Shown: positions 1 to 12,352 of the stretch, piece by piece
How the letters are laid out: every line of letters begins with the position of its first letter
Numbering within the stretch: the first letter of the stretch is position 1
Source of the DNA: Scatophagus argus
Taxonomy: Eukaryota > Chordata > Actinopteri > Scatophagidae
NCBI RefSeq assembly: GCF_020382885.2
Contig: NC_058499.1
Location: 6,805,872-6,869,871 of the forward strand
Length of the DNA: 64,000 bases
Direction of reading: 5' to 3'
Notes under the pieces: generated by a model
What the model was told of the DNA's origin: nothing
The model's input: only the letters and a program-made list of their open reading frames with translations
Databases searched by the model: none
Translations under genes and position numbers: made by a program

Positions 1-677
1 CCCACCAAACCAGAACATCTGCAGTCAATTACCTGGAAAAATTAAGACTTGACAATCAACTATCTTTCTCTAGAGTTGTTAATGGCCAGAAATGTCCAGA
101 ACACAGTAGTGAGACAAAAAGAATATACAGGCAGTGGGTAATCAATACATTGTTTTCAGGAAAATCTTACATATTATACCTTTTAACGTTTCACATTCTA
201 TATATAGAAACTGAAAAGTGTCGTCAAAAAATGCCAAAACTCTGCAGAGATTGGCATCATCCAGCAGCTGACAGGAGAAAGTCTATTCTTGACCAAATGA
301 GGATTTAACAGGGCAATTCTTCCTTCTGTAATTTTTGCTTGGCAGTAAATATATGCATGCAGCAAGGGAGAGACAGCTAATGAGACAGCTACTGCAGTCT
401 AATAAGTTGAATTCATTATACAATCAAGGTCTCAAAGTCAGCTGGGGGATGAACATTTTTGGAGCCTCATCTAATATAGTGCTGATCTACAAAGATGTGT
501 TTACATGTGATGCAGCAAGAATGAATCCAGCTCTTCGTGGTGCTAGAAGAAATTATATACCTAAGGTTACTAATAAAACCTTCATCAGACAACAGGAAAA
601 GCAGCTGGAGTGCACAGCTTCTGTCTCTTTTGACTAACATAGAAAGTATTAGTTGATAAAGTGATCAGATGACAGGA
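1..677. other. Non-coding, nothing recognised
   Basis: No gene, known repeat or RNA was recognised here. The only frame of note, a 100-codon one from 335 to 637, has no domain or codon pattern I would trust. Confidence 0.5.
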
Positions 678-826
678 AATTAATCAACAGCAGTTCGGAT
701 GACTGATTATTCATTTGCTTATCAGCCAAAAAATGCCAAAAGTTCTCTGGTTTCAGATTCTCAGACGAAGAGGAAGAAGATTTACTCATTTTTTGTTTAG
801 TATGACTGTAAACTGAACATCTTAAG
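678..826 (-). repeat. MITE-like repeat, part 1 of an interrupted copy
   Basis: This matches the first half of a common teleost AT-rich repeat, read on the minus strand. Visible landmarks are the CCAAAAAATGCCAAAAG and TCTGGTTTCAGATTCTCA segments followed by ACTGTAAACTGAACATCTT. The second half resumes at about 1020, so the copy is split by roughly 190 bp. No coding capacity. The family name is not assigned; identification is from the remembered consensus and from sister copies near 7.7, 11.7, 25.2 and 29.6 kb. Confidence 0.6.
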
Positions 827-1019
827 TTGACAAACCAATCTCACCTAAAGGTCCACTTAGTAGCTGTTCTGGAGCTTTGGGTTGTATCACATGATTCTTC
901 TCACCAGTCGTCACGGGACTGCAGATGAGTGGTTGCCAACTTGCCTAAGATTTAGTGGCTGCTCTGGATATGTTTTTGAATATCTTGCTATTAGACTGCT
1001 TGTCAGGCAGCCTAAGGAA

Positions 1020-1156
1020 TCTGAAGATGTCACTTTGGGTTTTAGAAAAGTGCAATTATCACAGTTTTCTGACATTGTATAGACTGAACAATCCATCAGT
1101 TAATCCGAAAAGTAGCTGACAGATTAATTGATAATGAAAATAAGCTTTAGCTGCAT
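1020..1156 (-). repeat. MITE-like repeat, part 2 of the interrupted copy
   Basis: This contains GAAGATGTCACTTTGGGTT, then TTTTCTGACATTGTATAGAC and ACAGATTAATTGATAATGAA, which is the distal half and end of the same repeat seen at 678-826. The end motif, a degraded ATTAATCGATAATGAAAATAA followed by AGCTGCA, is typical of the family's terminus. Confidence 0.65.
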
Positions 1157-4100
1157 CCCCACTTTTGATTTGAGTATGCAGTCCCCGAGCAGAGTCACTA
1201 CTGTTCAGGGTTTCGCTTTGATCAAGTGACTGGGAGGATTGGGTGTTGTTGAGTTGGACTGCTAAATGTCACATATACTACATTAGCTTTCACAGTTAAG
1301 TCACTCAAGGCCACATAAACCCTTCCAGGAACTGTTCCACAGCAGTTCCCAACACTCGCAGTTCCATCAAGGTCTAAGCTTCCTGCAGGCTACACAGAGG
1401 CCTCATCTGTCAACACATCAAGATTTGGCACTCACATTCAGTTTTCTTTGGTAGTGGGACTGTGACTCACAGAATAACTGGACTTGTTTTGGCTCCAGGG
1501 TTTGGGGACATATCCCGTGGACTATTTGGTGTCTGTGATGCAGACAGACATGACAGTATCTCCCAGACACAAGCCAGCATTGTTTGTTTGGATTTGCTTT
1601 AACACCCCACTTTGGGCTCAGTTGGTTTCTCTTGGAAATGTTCCCCATCATCATCCGCCTGACCCTGGATTTAAAATAGCTGCTACGTACAGACAAATAG
1701 CCTCGTGGGAATTTCAAAAATGAAGAAAGAGAAAATCATGACATGGGACAGTAATGCATGACAAAACTGCAACGAAAACACAGCAGCTTGATAAGCTTTG
1801 TTGTCTCCCCAATGGCATGCATTAATATTCTCGGTTTACACAGACCACCATGTTTGTGAGGCAACACTACACCAAGACTTGGCTCTTAAATTATAACATT
1901 CTGTGTGATCCAACAGTTATCTCACTGTATTTAAGTCTAATAAACCAACAATAAACAAGCCTGAAATGGTAAAAACACCAATCTGAGTTATAGTTGGTGT
2001 TTGATTTTGGTGTACGGCTACGCTCTTTGCCCTGCATGGAAACTTACTAAAACAAATCCTTCTCCTTGTGACTCTAAAATTAATTAATAAAATTTTTACA
2101 AAGCTCTTAAATTGTTTCATATTGGCAAGTGATTGCTGAAGAAATAATGAACATTTTTGAATTAATAAATGACACATTTTAGCTGGGCAAAAACCCTGGA
2201 TAAACTTTTGGCTTTGGACAAATAGATCTTTAAAATACTTGTCTGCTAGCATGAAAGCCTTCACAAACTAATGGCTGCAAGCAGACCCTCCAACAAAGGA
2301 CTACTGGACTGGAGTTATACATAAAACAAGCTGTATAGAGAAACTGAAATTTAACTAAAGGCTACAGTCTGATCATACTGTATGCAAAATATTGGGAAAA
2401 TGATGTACGTGTAAGATGTAACCTTTAACATGTGTATTTGGAAGATGTTGTTCCTTTATTGCCTCAAAAAGTCAGCAGAATTGAAGTTGGAAAAAAATCC
2501 TACTCCACGCTGACCTTTAAGAGTCTGTCAGATCCAAAAGTAGCACAGTGAACACAGCGAAGGGTGTGAGTCTACCCTCAGATAACCTTCCTGAACAATA
2601 CTCTGTTAGGAGGTTTAACACTATCCCAAACCTTGTGTAGCTTAGCCTAGAAATAGCCATGAGAGATACACTGCAGGGACCTGGAGAGCTCTCGCACACC
2701 TTGAGGACTCTGAGGTCACCGAGGGTAGCGGGCACAAGACTACCTCACACTGTGCTGCCAGGAATACCTCAGATGAGAACGGATAATACTCCGCACTGCT
2801 CCACATCCAAACGCTAATGGTGTTTTGGCAGCCTGTTTATATGGCCCGTTAGAAAAACCTTAAAATGCACCTTAATGTTCCAGCCATCATTACTGGAAGT
2901 GTTGGTTGACTGGCCGTCGCGGTGGGATTGCACCTCATTAATGAGACTGTCCCAGTTTTGACCCAAGGAGAGTGAACTCACCTCGTTTTGCATAAGTTTG
3001 GCGGCTCTTCTGTGAATAATAACTTCCTATGATGTCCTGAAATGCTCCCTGAATGGCACTGAGTTCAACTCTGAGCTCTAATGTTATAAATGCTCTGAAG
3101 TCTCTACTAAAAATGTTTCCATTGAGCTGAATCCTGTCACTGAATGTTTTTTTTTTAAATATCAAAGCACAGAGTTACCTGCTGTTATTCACTGATAATA
3201 TGCAGACATGATTATTGTGCCTCAATTTCAATTATTAGCCATTATTGTAGGGAAGGATTATAGTGAGCCATTATATTACATGGTGAATCAAAAATTACAG
3301 TCATTTGAGCCCATAATGACTCATGGATTGTAGTGAGTCTTGATATAACACATTATTTCTCACAGCAGTGAACGCATATAGATTTGGTGCTATAATATAG
3401 ATGTCCCCCTACGCACACGCACACACATACACACACACACGCACACAGCATAGCAGAGTTTGCACACCCTGTGATGTGAATTATGTGATGCGGCAGCTGA
3501 CTTAAGAAACAAAAGCCCAGTCTCCCACAGACATGCAGCTTTTTATCCACATTTTCCAGCCTCGTAACAACAACACTTTGTATTTTTTTTTTTTAATGAC
3601 GAGGTCCACCACCAGTGAAAAGACTTTCAGCGAGGACAACGAATCAAACAGATTGGCCCATGACTACTACTGGTAGTATTGTTTGAGCTTTTGATGGAAG
3701 AAAAGATAAAAAGATGGAGGTTATGCATTAAGGTTGTGGTTTGTAAATTGTAAATTCAAATCCTACAGCACATGATGAGAATATGCCTAAAATAACAAAG
3801 GTCAGTGTGACAAAGTAATCTGGACTTAAATGTCTATTTTACCGGTTTTTTGAGCTTTCAGTTACATCTCACAGTTTGAGCTGACTCACATGTTGAAACT
3901 GAGCTTCCATTGTTAAAGTCGGTATAATGGATATAACCAGACCTTTATAATGAGTTTCAGTTCGTGGTTTAGCTGTCCAATCTGCATGTTTTGGTTCACG
4001 CTCACCACTAACTATAACGTTGTCTTGCTTTTCAGTCAAAAAAGTTTTTCGAATATCAACTGTACGCTATCTGCTCAGCACCAAACGGCAAAACAGACAG

Positions 4101-5102
4101 TTAGCAAGTGAACAGAGTGGAGCATTCAGCTGCCAAAGAGCCAGATATTTCCCTCAGGATTAAACCAAAAACAGAGCTAAAAAGAGTGAATGTTGAGTTC
4201 TTTGCTTGTTTTTTTGCAATGTATATACAGTTCCTAGAGATAAAAATCCCTTCTCAGAAAGCAGTTTTCATTGATGATCCATTTAGACAAACTGCCAAGC
4301 ACACCAATCCGATGACACAATGTCTGAATGTGACACAACATAAAGATCTTTTATATCTATTAAGCAAGCATCTTAAATGCTGATTTGGTGGTCGCGTGCC
4401 CAGCTCTTCCTTCAGCCCCCTCGCTTGCCACCCCTTGTTGACACTGTAGATGCATTTAAGCTGCTACCTCGACATGCTCCTTTTATCTGGTGATAAAAGC
4501 TTTTGTGCCACATTGCAAGGCTGAGCCAAAGTGACAGAGGCTATCTGCTGCACCTCCGGCTCCGTGATCAACAGCCACAGTCTGACATCGGCGTTTAACC
4601 CTTCGTCCACTCCCCGTACACCTCTGCTGTCGCTCACATCCGCTCTCTCCCTACAACAACTCAGTGCGGGAGGTCCACTCAGACGTATGGCTTTATATGG
4701 AGGCTGCTGAGAGCAGAAGCTCTCAGTAAGTTTAATCTGCTTTGGATTTGGAGGCATAAAGCTTGTCTAGACATTCTGCTGATCCTGCTTTTATTTCTTT
4801 GCCTGTGTTTTGGGGTTTTTTACTAAAAACAATTTGTCTCTATGTCTCTACATACAGTGCTGTACTGTGCACACATTATACTTGTGAGCTGAAGCACCTG
4901 TTACCTTCCAATGAGACTCTAATTATACCACCAGTTAAATCTGTAAATGCGCGTTTTGCTTCTGAAACAACTTATGTTGTGACAAAAACAACTTGTTGCA
5001 TTTTCTTCAGTCACTGCAAGTTATGTAAAGGTAAAAAAAATATAAAGAAATATACTTTGTATGTACACAAACAAAGCTCCAGTGGTAGAATGAAGACAGT
5101 TT
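1157..5102. other. Non-coding stretch with one (CA) microsatellite
   Basis: No exon or RNA gene recognised. It holds a CA-rich run at 3411-3448 and a T-run near 3583. Frames of up to 134 codons (4763-5167, plus strand) occur but have biased, low-information composition and no recognisable domain. Confidence 0.5.
3411..3448. repeat. Interrupted (CA)n microsatellite
   Basis: CA dinucleotides with occasional CG and TA substitutions, so probably an ageing array. Confidence 0.9.
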
Positions 5103-5200
5103 TGAGGTACTTGTATTTCATGAGAATTTCCATTTTGTTCACACTTTATAGATCTACTCCACTATGATTCAGAAGAAAATATTGTACTTTTGCCAGACAG
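5103..5200 (+). repeat. Teleost interspersed repeat fragment (AAGTAAAAGTAC family)
   Basis: The order GAGGTACTTGTATTTCA, ATTTCCATTTTGTTCACACT, TCTACTCCACTATGATTCAG, AAATATTGTACTTTTG, CAGACAG follows a very common fish repeat I recall as a diffuse element whose other end reads ACTTAAGTAAAAGTAC. A fragment of that other end is seen at 22004-22100. The repeat is non-coding, and its superfamily is not assigned. Confidence 0.6.
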
Positions 5201-6523
5201 TGCTGCTTTAGCTCAGGCTCCAATATCTTTGGAAATCTAGTGAGCCATCATTTGGGGAAATCCAAAACAGAAAATAAAAATCAAACCATTTTTTAATTGC
5301 TAATTTGTTTTTGACAATGAGAAGGAGAAACAGCTTGTATTTCAATTTTAATTTTTGTATTTTGTACAGAGAGGTGACAGTGGTCACATATTCACACATA
5401 ATTCTGGTCTATGAGGAACGAGTTAACTGGAGGTTAAGCACAAATCGAAGAGGAGGCCACGGGGAATAGCTGCACTGGTCACAGGTCAGACGCTGGTATA
5501 GCTAATAATGAAAATAGAGTGGGGTCAGTCAGGAAAAGAGTGGGGTCATGCATAAAGATTTAAATGTCAATATGTCAATATTATGGTTATGCTCTGTGTG
5601 TTTTCTCTTTTTCAAAAGTCACCCTCAAGAAAAGCTCCTGACCTTCCACCTGAAATTAAGATTTTTGAAAACTGCTACTGAACTGATTCTATCAAAAGGG
5701 TACAATATACGGATAGAGCTTCCCACATTATCAACACAGGGGAATGAACAATAAGCACTGATACTAATTTACATAATGGGTCCTTTCTGATAAATATTTG
5801 CCCAACCTCTGATTTCCCCCAAGAATTCATGTTTTTTTCCCCTCTCATGAATGATCATTCATGCGTGTTTTAACTGTTTCAGCTGCGTCAATACTACAAG
5901 AGCCTCGAAGGAGTCTGAATCGATGTAATTTTTCTTCCCGTTTTGTGTTGACCAGACACGCACACACAAAGCAAACAGTGCATTAATATTCAGAACAGCC
6001 ACTGGGTGAACCTGTGTCTGAATTTCCACAGCTTGTTCGTTATTTGATTATTCCCTCAGCCTCACATTTCAGTGGCTGCACACAGGGAGGAAATGCCTTC
6101 CTGATGCCAATAAAACCCCCTCATTGCCAACTTGGAAGAAAAAAAATAAGAAATCCACAGCAACAAAGCTCAAAGCAATGTACACATACATAAATGCACC
6201 CAAACATTTTGACATTTAGATCTAATGAAAACGTTTAATGGGCTGTTATATCACCTGCAAACAAGCTGAGAGTAAGACGTGCTGCCGTGTTTGTGTTTTG
6301 ACCCGTGTGGTTGTTGAGAACAGAAGCGTTAATAGCACGCCCATAGGGCTCAGGATGCATAGCGTTACCACATGGATCAGGCTAGTGATATTAACATTGA
6401 CAGCATAATGGGACATAGTGCTAGCTGGCTTTCTGCCTCTGGCATCTAATGGTTACAGCATTGAAGTACATGGGGGCCACATGGAGGGAGAGTGAGCGCT
6501 TACAGCTCATGAATAGAGACAAT

Positions 6524-6541
6524 GCGCGTGTGTGTGTGTGC
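6524..6541. repeat. (GT)n microsatellite
   Basis: Short GT run, with GC units at its start. Confidence 0.85.
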
Positions 6542-6670
6542 GAGATTCACTCTCCATGCCTCAGCTAGATTATCATCTGTTCGGTGGAATCTGATATGGA
6601 GGGGAAGCCGGCATCAAAGGCTATCATCAACGCTTCATCAAGGAACCTGCTTCTGTCAGCCTCGCTCAGT

Positions 6671-6692
6671 CACACACACACACACACACACA
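6671..6692. repeat. (CA)11 microsatellite
   Basis: Eleven uninterrupted CA units. Confidence 0.95.
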
Positions 6693-6853
6693 AACAAAAC
6701 TATGGACACTGGCACACACGCCTACAATATATTTTCAGTCACACAGCTGCAAACACATGCTCAAGCAAACTGTGCACACTATTGCTCTCCATCTAACTCT
6801 GCCCCTTTCTAACAAGCACGCAAACACATGTGGGGATCAATGCCAATTCATGT

Positions 6854-6881
6854 ACACACATAAAAACACACACACACACAC
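6854..6881. repeat. (CA)n microsatellite, interrupted
   Basis: CA run broken by a TAAAA segment. Confidence 0.85.
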
Positions 6882-7672
6882 TCCACACCCACACAGACAG
6901 AGAGCCATGCCCAGGGCAAGGGAACTCGGTGTGAACCCACAGGAGAGAGATGTCACGATGACAGACAGACCAAATGAAAATGAATGCAGAGTTTTCTGCA
7001 CCGTAGATCAGAAAACAAGACACTTCTGCGCACACTGAGTGACTGACTACATGCTGCTGTTTATTTGGGGTTGGAGAATGTAATTATTTGGCTGCCATTG
7101 CTGCTGTTGGTGTTATTAATGAGTTATACTCTCAGCTGGAAACTGTTCAATATTATTAGTTTTGGGTTTTTTGTGGAGGGTGAATGTGGGATGAGCACTC
7201 AGAAAGTCAGATAAAAGCCTTTGTTCTGTTCAGATGAGCAAACAGAGAAGAGGTATCTGCATGAGGTGCTGCACTTTCAGCTTTTGAGCTGATTTTTGAG
7301 TTGGGTTGGATCTTTATTTTAAATCACAAGATCATGCAGCACAGGGCTTACGGGGGCTTCAGGGACTTTCAGGCTGGCAGTTTATTCTGAATCTTGGAGC
7401 TATTCAAGTACAGATTTTGTACAATGAACACTTTTTCTGAACTGAAGTCCAAACCTGATCGAGTCCACCTGTACTACGTGGTCTGAGGTTGGTTCAGATT
7501 AAACTGTAGTTTGGATGGCCTAAAGTCACAACACAATCCAGAAAATGAATATGTTCATATCACAGTGCCGTTAATAGTCTCATGCTTACATTAGCAGAGG
7601 AACAGACACAGACAAAATGCCCCACAGACGAATGTTTTAACATTAATTTTCAACCAAATGCCATATGATAAT

Positions 7673-7957
7673 TAGTGCTGCAAGTTAATTAATCAATTAG
7701 TTAAAAATGAATGTGCAATTGTAGTAACTGATTAATTGGCATTTATCAAGCAAAAAAGCTTCCAGCTTCTAAAATAATCGGGTTTGTTGGTTTTCCTTTT
7801 TTGATATGATGGTTCACTTAACAGCTTCAGGTTTGCAACTACTAACTGGAGTCAACTAGCAAAAACTGACCTTCCAGGCTACATTTTTAAAACATTTTTG
7901 GACTAAACAATGAATTGATTAGGCAGCAGGTTCATTAGAAATAAAGATTATCATTGC
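7673..7957 (-). repeat. MITE-like repeat, near full-length but diverged
   Basis: This starts with GTGCTGCAAGTTAATTAATC and passes through ACTGATTAATTGGCATTTATC, AGCTTCCAGCTTCTAAAATA and TTTTTGGACTAAACAATGAA. It ends near TAAAGATTATCATTGCA. The same landmarks in the same order occur at 11.7 kb and, inverted, at 29.6 kb. It has no coding potential. The ATTAAT-rich termini suggest a non-autonomous DNA element, but I could not define a target-site duplication. Confidence 0.65.
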
Positions 7958-8137
7958 ATTTTTCATAAAAAGTGCTTGCTCATGTTGGCTGTGTTCCCTT
8001 CAGCTGGGTTTACGTGGCTTCCTCCACCTGTCGATTGTTCTCCATTTTACCCGTGAAGGCCAAACACGTGCCAAAAAAGTGTCACAAACCACAGCAGGAA
8101 GAGATTAAAGCAAACTAACTTAACTTATAGGCTTTCT

Positions 8138-8174
8138 TTGCACTTATTAATTTTCTGAATATTAATAAGTGCAA
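8138..8174. repeat. Perfect inverted repeat (14-bp arms, 9-nt loop)
   Basis: The arms TTGCACTTATTAAT and ATTAATAAGTGCAA are exact complements around a 9-base loop. It is AT-rich and might be incidental or a structured-DNA site; no RNA family recognised. Confidence 0.8.
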
Positions 8175-9052
8175 TTTCAGAATAAGTGTATCTGTTTTAG
8201 AGTTCAGCAGGTGGCAGGCAAAAATAAGATGTTTACATAAGAGTTGTTGTGGTGCTGTACATAAGTGATAAAGAGCTGGTAAATGGGATTCCTGTCGTTT
8301 ATGTTCGATGTATAGTTAGTGTACGACCCAGTCTTTTAAATTAGAGACATTCGGTAATTCTGTAGTTACTTAGTTGACAAATTTCCCAGTAAAATTATCT
8401 TCAGTTTCTGTGAGATAAAGTGGGGACATGCTTCAGTCTCACCACGAAACAGGTGGTGCTTCCCCCCAAATAACCTACTCCGTCTACGGTCTGATATGTC
8501 TAGATACACAGCTGGATTAGGTGTGCGGTAATGATAGTTAAACAGAAAATATTGGCTGAGAGTTTTCTTGCCTCGTCTGGCCCGTGATAAGAACCACCAT
8601 CCGTGGGATGATGATAACCACACGGTTGTATCAATTTCAGCCCTGCACCTCTGACTTTTATGTATAAGATTCAGGCACCAAAAACTCTCCCTCTGCCAAA
8701 AGATTGTCTGCATCTGCTGCCGCCAGCTACTCTGCAGTTTTGACACCAGTTTGATCATCTGTTCTGAATTTAAAATGCTCCTCGCTCAAAATGTTCACCT
8801 TGAGGGCTTCTGCCAAGTCACCGGTCACGACGCCTCTGCCTGCTCCGCCTCCCCTGGTGGGAGTGTGAGTGTGTGTCTGCTGTATGCGTATGCCTGGGGT
8901 GAATGTGATGGTGTGTATTGTACATGCAAGTTAATGTGTGCACCAGGCAGATATCAAAATCCTTCTCGATGTCAGTGACTCCTCGTAGTAGGGAAAGTCA
9001 ACGAGCCACTGATGGACTCACCATAACTATCCCTGTGAGGCAGTACTATGGC

Positions 9053-9080
9053 TGTGTGTGTGTGTGTGTGTGTGTGTGTG
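9053..9080. repeat. (TG)14 microsatellite
   Basis: Uninterrupted TG run. Confidence 0.95.
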
Positions 9081-9837
9081 TCTGAGACAAGGTGACACAG
9101 GAAACAGCCCTCTACTGATGACTGATGGCCAGACCCAACTGTCACGACCTCACTTATGTTCGGTCGAGGTGATCGCATGATGAAAACAATCCAGACTACA
9201 CGCAAAGTGAGGACGGTCGTTCACTGCACTCATCTGCTGCTGAATGACGCTTTTTAAGAGCAGACTGTATAAACACATTCTGTTGAGTGCAGACCAACAC
9301 TTTGCTGTCACTACAATGAATGGACAGTAAGGCTTAGGCTTATGCAATATCTCTCCTTTTGTGTCAAAACACACACAGTTCAGAGTGATTGCCCTATATG
9401 CCTCCATCTGTGTTTACACTGAGAACAATACTCCCCTTCTTTTTCTTTAATGTGTTTCGACTGCCACACACATCCTACAGGGAATATTTTGAAAACTTGA
9501 TCAGCCTGCGTCAGAGCCCTTTGTTACCAGGAGCCAGAGGCCAACTCCGGGAACACTTATCCACCCTGAAAAATTGCTGTGAGAAGGCTTAGTGACAAAT
9601 GGAGAGAGCATTATAGTTCTTTATTGGTTTCAGGACAAATTTTCCAATCACTTCCTGTGAATAAATAAAGCCTGAACAAAGACAGGAGTCCTCAGGGAGC
9701 TCATTTATTGAGCAAATAACACCACCGCCCGTCCACTCATTACAGAAACCGCACAATGGTTCAGCCAGGTATCACAATATTTCAAAGAGGGGCATAATGT
9801 TTTTTATTAATTCCACGTATTGTGAGCTGCCATGACA

Positions 9838-9889
9838 AGTGAATTTCCCCGCTGTGGAATCAATAAAGTTCATCTGCCTATCTGGCTGA
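9838..9889 (+). repeat. 3' tail of a SINE/LINE-type retroposon
   Basis: AGTGAATTTCCCCGCTGTGG followed by AATCAATAAAGTTCATCTGCC is the well-known fish retroposon tail (GAATTTCCCC..GTGGGA.TAATAAAGG). The same tail closes the SINE at 23719-23849. The 5' part of the element is not recognisable. Confidence 0.6.
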
Positions 9890-10984
9890 CTAGTTTAAAG
9901 TGTGAAAAACGTCTTCCACTTGTAGCAGTTAAATGTGAGGACTCACCTCAGAGACCCGCTGCCTCCGACATGCATGCATGAACGCACATACAGTACACAA
10001 ACTCACTTTCTATGCACATGTTCACTGTTGGACAAAATAATAAAAGCTCACAACTGCTGCCCGAGGGCCAGTTTTCACAGACACATGGGAGAGAGGAGGG
10101 TTTTTTCACAGAGGAGCAGGCTTTTGTCAGTGAACAAAGGGAATCTCCTTCCTCCCCTGCTCCGCTCTCCCCTAAATCCTATCATGTGCCACCATTCGTC
10201 TCCCAAGCGCCTGTTTCCAAGTTACCGGCAGCGTCGGCTGCCAATCTCACTTAATTGCCTCCTCTGTAAAGTGACGGCTGAGGAGCGCCAACGAGAGCGA
10301 GCTGTCCTCGCCTTTTCCTGCAGCTCACTTGCTGCTTCCTCACCAGAGGAGAGACTCCACCTGAGAACTAAACTGTACACCTTTGGGAAATTACATAGTT
10401 GTGTTGGCCCAGAGAGAAACTTCAGTAACCGACCTGAAACATTTATGGATATTTTTTTTTTACTGCACAAAAAAGAAATATCCTTAAAATGTAACAAGGG
10501 GACTTTTAATTTCGAGAGAGAAACTGTTCTGATTTATAAAACTGCTCTTTGAGGACATTTAAACCTTAATAGACACTAAGGGATGGGAAGCACATGAACA
10601 TAAGATGCTCTGAATAGGAAATGTCGTGTCAGAGATAAGAAAGTAAAGAACAGAGGGCAAAACAGTAACAGCAGGCTGTGTTTGTTTTAACGATAAGCAG
10701 CTTTGCTCACTAACCTTGCTCGAGCATGTAGAAAAAGAAAAGCCCTTTTCGCTCACCCCGGTTGCAGAATTTACCACCCTGTTGCTCCTTGTTTCTTCTT
10801 CCTTTGTTGCGTCTTCCTCACAAATAGATCCTCCTCATCCTCGGGACCGGGGCTGGAATTAACAGCTCATGAGGGAAGCCAGGCGGAAGCGAAAGAAAAC
10901 ACACCAGAGAAGAAAAGAAACACACTCTTCTCGCCCCCAAGTCCTCCTTGGCAGTGTTTCCCCATCCGTCAGAGCACAGCAACT

Positions 10985-11107
10985 GAGAGAGAGTGTGTGT
11001 GTGTGTGTGTGTGAGAAAGAGGGAGAGAGAGAGATGAAACGATACTGAGTAAGTGGGCGAGGGAGAGAGAGAAAGTGAGAGAGGGAGGGAGGGAGAGAGA
11101 GAGAGAG
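10985..11107. repeat. Compound (GT)n(GA)n purine-rich microsatellite
   Basis: GAGAGAGA, then about ten GT units, then long GA/GGGA runs. The purine strand is plus. Confidence 0.9.
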
Positions 11108-11333
11108 CGCTTGTCTGTATGCACTGGAGGGTGATCCTCTGTACTGTATGAGCTTCTGTTTATCTCGCTGTCTGTCTCCTCTGAATGCATTCCTTCCTGA
11201 CAGAAGCCACAAGGTCAGTTGCTTTTACAGTAACGAGACTTGGTTTCCTCTTGAGGGAAAACACTTCCTGTTAGTTCTCTGCTCAGCTTCCTTTGCGGGG
11301 GGAAATCGCTCTGCGTTTTATACTTTTGAAAAT

Positions 11334-11376
11334 TCTCTCTCCCTCTCCCTCTCTCTCCTGCCGTCTCTCTCTCTAT
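11334..11376. repeat. (CT)n pyrimidine run
   Basis: CTCTCTCC-type repeats, opposite in strand bias to the purine tract about 230 bp earlier. Confidence 0.85.
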
Positions 11377-11727
11377 TACAAATGCAATTTCGCTCTCTAT
11401 TCGTGTTTCTTAATTCATCAGGATCCTAGTGACCCTTGATCTAATCCCCTCTCTCCCAACATGGCCTGTCCAGAGGTCCACTGGCAAGGAAGGAATGTAT
11501 TGCAATTTAATTTTGAATAAACACTGTACAAGCATGAAAACAAACAAACAGATGGGGGAGATACAGCAGCACTGCTCTGAGATTGTGTTTGGTCAATGCT
11601 TGCAAAATTAAACTGGAGGAAAAATATGATTGGTTGATTGATGGTAATGATAAATTTATTTGTAGAGAAAATAATAATTAGTTTCACTGATAAACCCTGT
11701 TTGCTAAAATCAAAAATACAAACTAGA

Positions 11728-11979
11728 ACAATTAGTTAATTAATTAGCCGATGACTAGAAAAATTCCAGAAAACTGATTCAAGTAAATATGCCTAATTTT
11801 TGATGGTTTTAGCTTCTCAAAATTCTTACCTGTTTTAACACAACTGGAAATCTGCCAAAACAAGACATTTATAGACATCACTTTAGACTGCCATAAACTG
11901 TGATCTGTACTATTTTCTCACACTAAACAATTAATCAAATAATTGAAAGAACAGATTCACTGATAAAGAAAATCAACAT
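11728..11979 (-). repeat. MITE-like repeat copy
   Basis: This begins with CAATTAGTTAATTAATTAGC and runs through TTTAGCTTCTCAAAATTCTT, CCAAAACAAGACATTTATAG, ACATCACTTTAGACTGCC, TATTTTCTCACACTAAACAA and ATTCACTGATAAAGAAAATC. The order matches the copies at 0.7-1.2 and 7.7 kb. Confidence 0.7.
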
Positions 11980-12072
11980 AATGTGACGCTCCACAGCATT
12001 TGCCAATAAACGTTTTGTCGAGTGTGCCACCAAACAGTTTGCTTAAGGGAACTCGGGGAATTGTGTCACTTT

Positions 12073-12352
12073 AAGAATTAAGAATCAGCTTTATTGACAG
12101 CATATATATTTTTACATACACACACTGAATTTGTCTTCTGCATTTGACCCATCCTTAGTTGAACACACATGCAACACCTGGCAAATTACATGCAGTGAGA
12201 CACACACAGGATGTGTGCCTTGCTCAAGGGCGGGGCATTTTTTTTTCACATTAATCACTCCACCACACCCAAATTTTTCCTGCCCGTCCGGTGGGGGAAT
12301 CGAACCGGTGACCCTCTGATCACAAGCCACTTCTCCGACCTCTAGGCCACCT
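12073..12352 (-). mobile_element. tRNA-derived SINE (copy 1 of 4)
   Basis: On the minus strand the element starts with a tRNA-like head. The A-box region reads TGGCCTAGAGG. The B box, GGTTCGATTCC, lies at 12296-12306. A GGAGTGATTAATGTG body follows, then a CTTGAGCAAGGCA segment, and the tail TCAATAAAGCTGATTCTTAA is at the low-coordinate end. The B box is intact, but the middle is shortened relative to the copy at 43.9 kb, so transcription competence is unlikely. It is a non-coding retroposon that depends on LINE machinery. I recall it as a widespread teleost SINE but will not fix the Repbase name. Confidence 0.85.

Larger units (their letters stand above)
5201..7672. other. Non-coding stretch with three CA/GT microsatellites
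   Basis: No gene recognised. The open frames at 6522-7038 are read-throughs of CA/GT repeats (6524-6541, 6671-6692, 6854-6881) and are not genes. Confidence 0.5.
7958..9837. other. Non-coding stretch
   Basis: No gene recognised. It includes a perfect 14-bp hairpin at 8138-8174 and a GT microsatellite at 9053-9080. A 130-codon minus-strand frame (8366-8758) shows no recognisable domain. Confidence 0.5.
9890..11727. other. Non-coding, relatively GC-rich, purine/pyrimidine-rich stretch
   Basis: The longest open frame of the window (plus strand, to 10552) lies here. It begins at a non-ATG codon, gives a Ser/Arg/Cys-rich peptide without a domain, and is not called as a gene. From about 10740 to 11214 the sequence has untranslated-leader character with GT and GA runs (see findings). 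Confidence 0.4.

Noticed and set aside
3353-3550. Cys/Val-rich minus frame
   Set aside because: The peptide is a translation of the CA/GT microsatellite.
8366-8758. 130-codon minus frame as a gene
   Set aside because: No recognisable domain, no plausible promoter or splice context; consistent with chance in 64 kb.
9935-10552. Longest open frame of the window as a gene
   Set aside because: Starts at a non-ATG codon, low-information Ser/Arg/Cys/Leu-rich peptide, no domain, and other frames are open alongside it.
12112-12330. Frames on both strands as small proteins
   Set aside because: They are read-throughs of a tRNA-derived SINE.
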